Below, piece after piece: positions 59,714-64,000 of a DNA stretch of 64,000 bases. Position 1 is the first letter of the stretch, and every line of letters starts with the position of its first letter. This DNA is from JAIOSF01 sp047159865 (GTDB lineage Bacteria > Campylobacterota > Campylobacteria > Campylobacterales > Arcobacteraceae), in contig NZ_AP038804.1 of assembly GCF_047159865.1 (NCBI RefSeq), forward strand, positions 620,001 to 684,000. Direction: 5' to 3'. The position numbers and the translations under genes are program-made. Under the pieces are notes generated by a model that saw only the letters and a list, made by a program, of their open reading frames with translations, did not search any database and had not been told where the DNA came from.

Positions 59714-60508
59714 TTATCTTTCTCTATATTCCATATTAAAATATGGATTGTTATTATTTACTGTAGTATTTTTATTTCTCTCTTCTATTTCTTTATAGTT
59801 ATCTTCTATACTTTTATAAAGAGTTTGTAGCTTTATAGAATATTCTTTTAGGTCAGGGTGTATATCAGGCTTATCTATATAATTGCTTAACATAGTAAAA
59901 ACTTTTTCAAAAAATACTTGACCTTTCATTTTTGGTCTTTCTTCTCCTAAGATTAAAGATATATCAGATGTAGCACCAGCTATTCTAGATACTTGCATTT
60001 TTTCATTTCCAAGCATTTGGGTAAAGTTCATTTGCATTTCTGTCCATAAAGTATCTCTATCTTCTTCACTTAAATTAGGGTCTCTTAGAGTCGCCGCAAA
60101 TGCTTCATTGAATACTTCATCACTAGTGTAATTTGATGCAGAATATATATGACCTACCCGACTTTCTTTATGTACCATAGGCATATTCTTTTCATCATAA
60201 TCACTTATTTTTCTCTTGTACACAAAATCCAAAAATGTTTTTGTATCGTTATAATCTAAATCTTTTATCTCATCCATCGTAATTTTATCATCAGATAAAA
60301 TAGTTTCGTAAAGTTTTTGTTTCTCTTCTGAAAAGCCTGCAAGTGCATCTTTACCTAGATAATTTAAAAATTTACTCTCAAAAACTTTTTCTTCTTTTTC
60401 AGGTGTTGGTTTTTCCTTTGGAATCTCAAAAGTTTTATTTATGTCTTTCTTTTTTGAGACATTGTTTTGTGTAGTATATTGTGTACTTAGTGTCGATGAT
60501 ATTTCCAT
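59714..60508 (-). CDS. Hypothetical paralogue B of a duplicated gene
   Basis: 264 residues, same length as paralogue A, start MEISSTLSTQYTTQNNVSKK behind AAAGGA. The N-terminal (about 90) and C-terminal (about 110) parts match A nearly residue by residue, but residues about 92-125 differ strongly (LDYNDTKTFLDFVYKRKIS in B versus LNFKETKEFLNFVFDRKFT in A, then MPMVHKESRVGHIYSASNY versus IPASLIIGQALSIHSASNY). It lacks the upstream G run. Function unknown. Confidence 0.65.
   Translation of the reverse strand: MEISSTLSTQYTTQNNVSKKKDINKTFEIPKEKPTPEKEEKVFESKFLNYLGKDALAGFSEEKQKLYETILSDDKITMDEIKDLDYNDTKTFLDFVYKRKISDYDEKNMPMVHKESRVGHIYSASNYTSDEVFNEAFAATLRDPNLSEEDRDTLWTEMQMNFTQMLGNEKMQVSRIAGATSDISLILGEERPKMKGQVFFEKVFTMLSNYIDKPDIHPDLKEYSIKLQTLYKSIEDNYKEIEERNKNTTVNNNNPYFNMEYRER
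59720..59885 (-). repeat. 166-base exact direct repeat, copy 2 (paralogue B)
   Basis: Matches 58262-58427 exactly. Being coding, the identity at silent sites indicates recent duplication or gene conversion. Confidence 0.95.
60314..60404 (-). repeat. 91-base exact direct repeat, copy 2 (paralogue B)
   Basis: Matches 58856-58946 exactly, within the N-terminal coding part. Confidence 0.9.
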
Positions 60509-60548
60509 AATGATAATCCTTTTCATCTCATTTTCTATTTAGAGCTTA

Positions 60549-61214
60549 CTATCTCTTTATGTGTATTTTAATTTCTTGGATAGCTTCTAACGCATCTGCA
60601 TAAATTTTAGTAGTATAATTAGATAATTCTTCTTTCTTACCATATCCACATAAAACACCTATCCCTTGAACTCCTGCTTCTTTTGCAGCAATAAGATCAA
60701 GTTTGGTATCACCAATCATATAAATAGTATCATCACTTGTGATATTTAAATTTTCCATCGCTTTAAAGATAGGTTCTGGGTGTGGTTTAGGATTTGTTAC
60801 TTCTTGTCTTCCAATTATCGTTTCAAAAAAATCAAATATTTTAAAGTTTTTTAACAAAGGTATTGTATATAAAGTAGTTTTTGTTGTAACTATTCCAAGC
60901 CTTGCAAAAGAAGATGCTAATTTTACTGCTTCGTATGCCTCTGGCAATAAAGTTGTTTTTTCTTCTGATACTTTTCTGTATTCATTTTTGTATGAATCTA
61001 CAAAGTCCCATACATTTTCTTTTGGAACTCCCAAAGTTTCATACATCACATCCAATGGATAACCAATCTCATTTTTAATATCTTCATCATTCCCTTGAAA
61101 ATCAAAATTCAACTCTTTAAATGAATGATAAAAACAGCCAACTATCGCCTCTGTACTATCAATAAGTGTACCATCTAAATCAAATAATATCACTATATCA
61201 CTATTATTTTCCAT
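60549..61214 (-). CDS. HAD-superfamily phosphatase, Gph-like
   Basis: 221 residues. HAD motif I LFDLDGTLIDSTEA (Asp12, Asp14), cap domain, motif III lysine in NPKPHPEPIF, motif IV MIGDTKLDLIAAKEAG. Closest to phosphoglycolate phosphatase or pyrophosphatase (PpaX) types; the substrate is not fixed by sequence. It lies one base after the ABC binding-protein gene. Confidence 0.85.
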   Translation of the reverse strand: MENNSDIVILFDLDGTLIDSTEAIVGCFYHSFKELNFDFQGNDEDIKNEIGYPLDVMYETLGVPKENVWDFVDSYKNEYRKVSEEKTTLLPEAYEAVKLASSFARLGIVTTKTTLYTIPLLKNFKIFDFFETIIGRQEVTNPKPHPEPIFKAMENLNITSDDTIYMIGDTKLDLIAAKEAGVQGIGVLCGYGKKEELSNYTTKIYADALEAIQEIKIHIKR

Positions 61215-61215
61215 T

Positions 61216-62721
61216 TTATTCCTTTATTTTTATCCATTCTTCTTGGTTGTGCATTATACCTATTAATGCAGGTGTAACATTTTTTATATCTTTATTTATT
61301 GAGGTTATGCTATTTGGCACATAAAGAAAAAGATAGGGCAAATCACTTGCTATTTCATCAAATATATTTTTATATATCATCCCTAGTTTTTCTCTATTTA
61401 CAGTGATTTCACCCTCTTCTATTAATCTATCAACTTTTTTATTTGAATAGCCAACAAAATTAAATCCACCATTAGTATCACTGCTACTATGCCAAATTGA
61501 TCGTGCATCAGGCATCAAAGCCAATGACCACCCCATAATGATGCTTTCAAATTTTCTAGGATGTATAACAGTATTTAAAAAAGCTTGCCACTCCATAACT
61601 CTAATTTTCATTTTGATACCTACTTTTGCAAGTTGATACTGAATTATTTGTGCTAAGTTGATTCTTGTAGGATTGTTTGCGTTAGTTATAACTTCAAATT
61701 CAAACGGATTATTTTTGTTATATCCTAGAGTTCGCAGTAATGCTTTTGATTTATCTATATTTTGTAAGGGGGTAATTGTATTTGGGTTAAAGGCAAAAGT
61801 ACCTGGTAAAAATGGTCCATGACATATTTTCCCATGTCCAAAAAATAAAATATCAATAATCTCTTGTCTATTTATAGCTAAACTTATCGCTTCACGAATT
61901 GCTTTTTTTTCAAACTTTTTATTTTTTAAATTAAAACCTAAATACCCATAACCAAAACTTTGTTTTTCATAAATATTAAATTCTTTATCAAACTCTTCAT
62001 CTAGCTGTCTATCAACTTGAATAGGAGTTAATGTTCCCATATCTAATTGTTTTTGTTTGAGCATATAATACGAAGTTGTAGGATCAGATACAAATTTATA
62101 ATGTATCTTTTCTATTTTTGGTATTTTTGAAAAATAATCAGTATTGAGTTCTAAAGTTATATCTTGTGATATTTTTAGTTCTTTGAGTTTATAAGGACCT
62201 GTACCAATTGGTCTTTTATTGTAAACACTTGTCATAATATCTTTTTCATTTTCAAAAATATGTTTAGGAATAATTCCCACCATCCAAATCTCTAAAGCTT
62301 TAAAAAAAGGTTCTTTATATTTGATAATAATTGTATATTTATCTTTTACAGTAAGAGATAAAACTTTTTTATAACTAGAAGTTAATGGTGTATATATTTT
62401 AGGATTGTGAATCACATTGTATGTAAACAAAACATCATGAGCTGAAAAGGATTTTCCATCATGCCATTTTACATTTTTTTTCAATTTTATTTCAAGAGTT
62501 ACATCATCGATAAACTTATATGAGGAAGCTAAATCGACTACCACCTTACCATCTTTATCATACTTAAATAAACCATTAAATAACCATGAACCTATTTCAC
62601 TACTTACACTATCAGTTGATAAAATAGGATTTATTCTACTAGGATTTGAAGAGAGGCTTAGATTTAATGTTGAAGATATCATCGCTGTGATAAACAAGCA
62701 GAGTACTATTATAAATTTCAT
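61216..62721 (-). CDS. ABC-transporter peptide/oligopeptide-binding protein (SBP family 5)
   Basis: 501 residues: signal peptide (MKFIIVLCLFITAMISSTLN), then NPSRINPILSTDSVSSEIGSWLFNGLFKYD, WHDGKSFSAHDVLFTYN, RPIGTGPYKLKEL, the typical DppA/OppA/NikA-fold pattern. Predicted periplasmic; no lipobox cysteine. The permease and ATPase genes are not adjacent, so the ligand (peptide, nickel or other) cannot be decided. Confidence 0.85.
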   Translation of the reverse strand: MKFIIVLCLFITAMISSTLNLSLSSNPSRINPILSTDSVSSEIGSWLFNGLFKYDKDGKVVVDLASSYKFIDDVTLEIKLKKNVKWHDGKSFSAHDVLFTYNVIHNPKIYTPLTSSYKKVLSLTVKDKYTIIIKYKEPFFKALEIWMVGIIPKHIFENEKDIMTSVYNKRPIGTGPYKLKELKISQDITLELNTDYFSKIPKIEKIHYKFVSDPTTSYYMLKQKQLDMGTLTPIQVDRQLDEEFDKEFNIYEKQSFGYGYLGFNLKNKKFEKKAIREAISLAINRQEIIDILFFGHGKICHGPFLPGTFAFNPNTITPLQNIDKSKALLRTLGYNKNNPFEFEVITNANNPTRINLAQIIQYQLAKVGIKMKIRVMEWQAFLNTVIHPRKFESIIMGWSLALMPDARSIWHSSSDTNGGFNFVGYSNKKVDRLIEEGEITVNREKLGMIYKNIFDEIASDLPYLFLYVPNSITSINKDIKNVTPALIGIMHNQEEWIKIKE

Positions 62722-62734
62722 AAGAGATTATACA

Positions 62735-62772
62735 TAAAAAAAGCCAAAAAGAAAAATCTTTTTGGCTTTTGA
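62735..62772 (-). terminator. Intrinsic terminator of rpsI
   Basis: A 14-bp stem AAAAGCCAAAAAGA / TCTTTTTGGCTTTT with an AAAA loop, A-rich before and T-rich after. It separates rpsI (stop at 62795) from the ABC binding-protein start at 62721, so it ends the rplM-rpsI transcript. Confidence 0.88.
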
Positions 62773-62794
62773 AGAAAATTGGTAAAAATACCGA

Positions 62795-63184
62795 TTATCT
62801 CTTTGAGAACTGAGGAGATCTTCTCGCTTTTCTTTTCCCTGGCTTCTTTCTTTCAACAACTCTCGCGTCTCTAGTAAGTAAACCATGAGGTTTGATGATT
62901 GCTCTAAATTGCTCATCATAAGCAACTAAAGCTCTTGAAATACCATGTCTTAAAGCATCAGCTTGTGCAGAATATCCACCACCTAATGTTTTAGCTACGA
63001 TATTTACAGATTCTAATTGTTTAGAAACTTCTAGTGGTTGTCTAACTCTTTTTTTAAGAGCTTCGTGACCACCAAGCCATACATTTAATGCTACACCATT
63101 AACTGTGATTTCACCTGTACCAACTTCTAACCATACTTTAGCTATTGCTGATTTTCTTCTTCCTGTTGCGTATACTTTTGCCAT
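62795..63184 (-). CDS. rpsI: 30S ribosomal protein S9
   Basis: 129 residues ending RSPQFSKR, with AKVYATGRRKSAIAKVWLE and GGGYSAQADALRHGISRAL, the S9 pattern. The C-terminal arginine/lysine tail reaches the P-site. Standard rplM-rpsI pair. Confidence 0.97.
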   Translation of the reverse strand: MAKVYATGRRKSAIAKVWLEVGTGEITVNGVALNVWLGGHEALKKRVRQPLEVSKQLESVNIVAKTLGGGYSAQADALRHGISRALVAYDEQFRAIIKPHGLLTRDARVVERKKPGKRKARRSPQFSKR

Positions 63185-63187
63185 TTA

Positions 63188-63607
63188 TTATCCTTGTACC
63201 TGTGCAGTATGAGGGTGATCTGCACCATCATAAACTTTTAAGTTTTTAAGTATTTTTGCACCTAATTTTGTTTTTGGTAACATACCTCTAGTAGCTAGTT
63301 TAAATAACTTTTCTGGGTTATTTTCTAACATATCAGACATTTTATGAGTCTTTGTAGAACCAAAGTGTCCTGAGTGTGTAAAGTAGTTTTTATCTGCTAA
63401 TTTAGCACCTGTAAATTTAACTTTACCTGCATTGATAATAACTACATTGTCTCCACAATCAACATTTGGTGTAAAAGAAGGTTTATTTTTCCCTCTTAAT
63501 ATTGTAGCAACTTCTGTAATTAGTCTACCAAAAATTCTATCAGTAGCGTCAATTACAATCCAGTCTTTTTTAACATCTACTTGATGTATACTTTGTGTAA
63601 ATTTCAT
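63188..63607 (-). CDS. rplM: 50S ribosomal protein L13
   Basis: 139 residues with WIVIDATDRIFGRLITEVATILRGK, a segment matching the L13 core, and HTGHFGSTKTHKMSDML-like (SGHFGSTKTHKMSD). It is transcribed before rpsI with 3 bases between them. Upstream promoter elements are not clear. Confidence 0.96.
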   Translation of the reverse strand: MKFTQSIHQVDVKKDWIVIDATDRIFGRLITEVATILRGKNKPSFTPNVDCGDNVVIINAGKVKFTGAKLADKNYFTHSGHFGSTKTHKMSDMLENNPEKLFKLATRGMLPKTKLGAKILKNLKVYDGADHPHTAQVQG

Positions 63608-63739
63608 ATGAAATATATCCTTTCTTAAAAATAAGTTCGGAATAATAGGTTAATAAAGCTTATATAAGGCTTAAATTAAGTGTTTTAAAAGTTTAAATTT
63701 TCAAACTCTTTTTTTAGTAAATTTTCAATATAATAACAT

Positions 63740-64000
63740 ATGTTTAATAAAGAATTTTTAAAAACCCTAACCGTACTTTATGTGGAAGATGATGACACTG
63801 TTCGTTCATCTTTATCCAACCTTCTTGAGAAAGTTTTTCTCAATATAATTATCTGTAAAGATGGAGAAGAGGGACTCAATCAATTTAAATCTTTAACACA
63901 AGAACAACGAACGAAAATAGATGTTGTTGTTAGTGATATTAATATGCCTATAAAAAACGGTATAGAATTAGCTCAAGAAATAAGAGCATTAGATGCTGAT
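63740..64000 (+). CDS. Response regulator, N-terminal receiver domain (partial)
   Basis: 87 residues visible to the window edge. MFNKEFLKTLTVLYVEDDDTVRSS gives the acidic pocket (Glu16, Asp17, Asp18), and VVVSDINMPIKNGIEL contains the phospho-acceptor Asp66. The output domain lies outside the window, so the type (DNA-binding, GGDEF, chemotaxis-like) is unknown. TATAAT only six bases before the ATG suggests a leaderless mRNA. Confidence 0.88.
   Translation, partial: MFNKEFLKTLTVLYVEDDDTVRSSLSNLLEKVFLNIIICKDGEEGLNQFKSLTQEQRTKIDVVVSDINMPIKNGIELAQEIRALDAD

Noticed and set aside
1..64000. CRISPR arrays, insertion sequences, rRNA operon
   Set aside because: No spaced short repeats with unique spacers, no transposase-like protein, no rRNA sequence was seen in reading the window.

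Overview
The window looks like a core chromosomal segment of a Campylobacterota (epsilonproteobacterial) genome, most likely an Arcobacteraceae member. This is inferred from the very AT-rich sequence, an S10-spc ribosomal operon without rpmD (L30) or adk, an epsilon-type petABC complex with a di-heme cytochrome c1, a DUF3373-type porin, an SQR-type flavoprotein, and several short proteins whose family members I associate with this group. No rRNA, CRISPR array, transposase or integrase is visible. Three tRNA genes are present.

Layout. 1-6.5 kb: end of an ammonium transporter with its P-II regulator glnK, an AEC-family carrier, a two-helix membrane protein, a MetY-type PLP enzyme, guaB and gatA. 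6.5-8.7 kb: a small c-type cytochrome and a Pit phosphate transporter with an unusual coiled-coil loop. 12.5-8.8 kb (minus strand): one tight operon of a metF-like gene, a fused membrane/AsmA-like protein, ruvX, a heavy-metal-domain protein and acpS. 12.5-15.3 kb: serB, then a divergent unit made of a small HTH protein (plus strand) facing a degenerate uracil-DNA-glycosylase-like protein and a lipoprotein (minus strand), with a perfect dyad operator between them. 26.1-15.4 kb (minus strand): the S10-spc ribosomal operon, rpsJ to infA, driven by a consensus sigma70 promoter.

26.2-32.2 kb: a possible 23-residue membrane microprotein, folE, tRNA-Thr, tRNA-Gly and a CAT-anticodon tRNA, a short NFACT/RqcH-like protein, a heme-less cytochrome-like protein, a DUF3373-type porin, rplT, rpmI and aroK. 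32.2-41.8 kb: leuC, mobA, an SQR-type sulfide oxidoreductase, coaE, a degenerate spermidine-synthase-like protein, purM, a strong lsrK (autoinducer-2 kinase) homologue followed by an ABM-domain gene, and a glycosyltransferase. 47.8-41.8 kb (minus strand): operon purE-glyQ-nif3-zinc-ribbon-waaA-rluA-aldolase. 47.9-51.5 kb: petABC with a cytochrome c-prime-like protein and a secreted rhodanese. 51.5-56.5 kb: rsmE, moeA, queC, upp and uraA. 56.5-60.5 kb: bioF and the most unusual locus, in which two near-identical paralogous genes flank a divergently oriented secreted protein, with a run of nine G in the shared promoter region. 60.5-64 kb: a HAD phosphatase, a peptide-type ABC binding protein, rpsI-rplM and the start of a response regulator.

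Most of the window is housekeeping. The strongest candidates for something new are the G9-tract paralogue locus (57.7-60.5 kb), the HTH / degenerate-UDG / lipoprotein divergon (13.2-15.3 kb), and the stand-alone lsrK-ABM pair (38.5-40.4 kb). All functional calls come from reading the sequence and from family knowledge; no database search was run.
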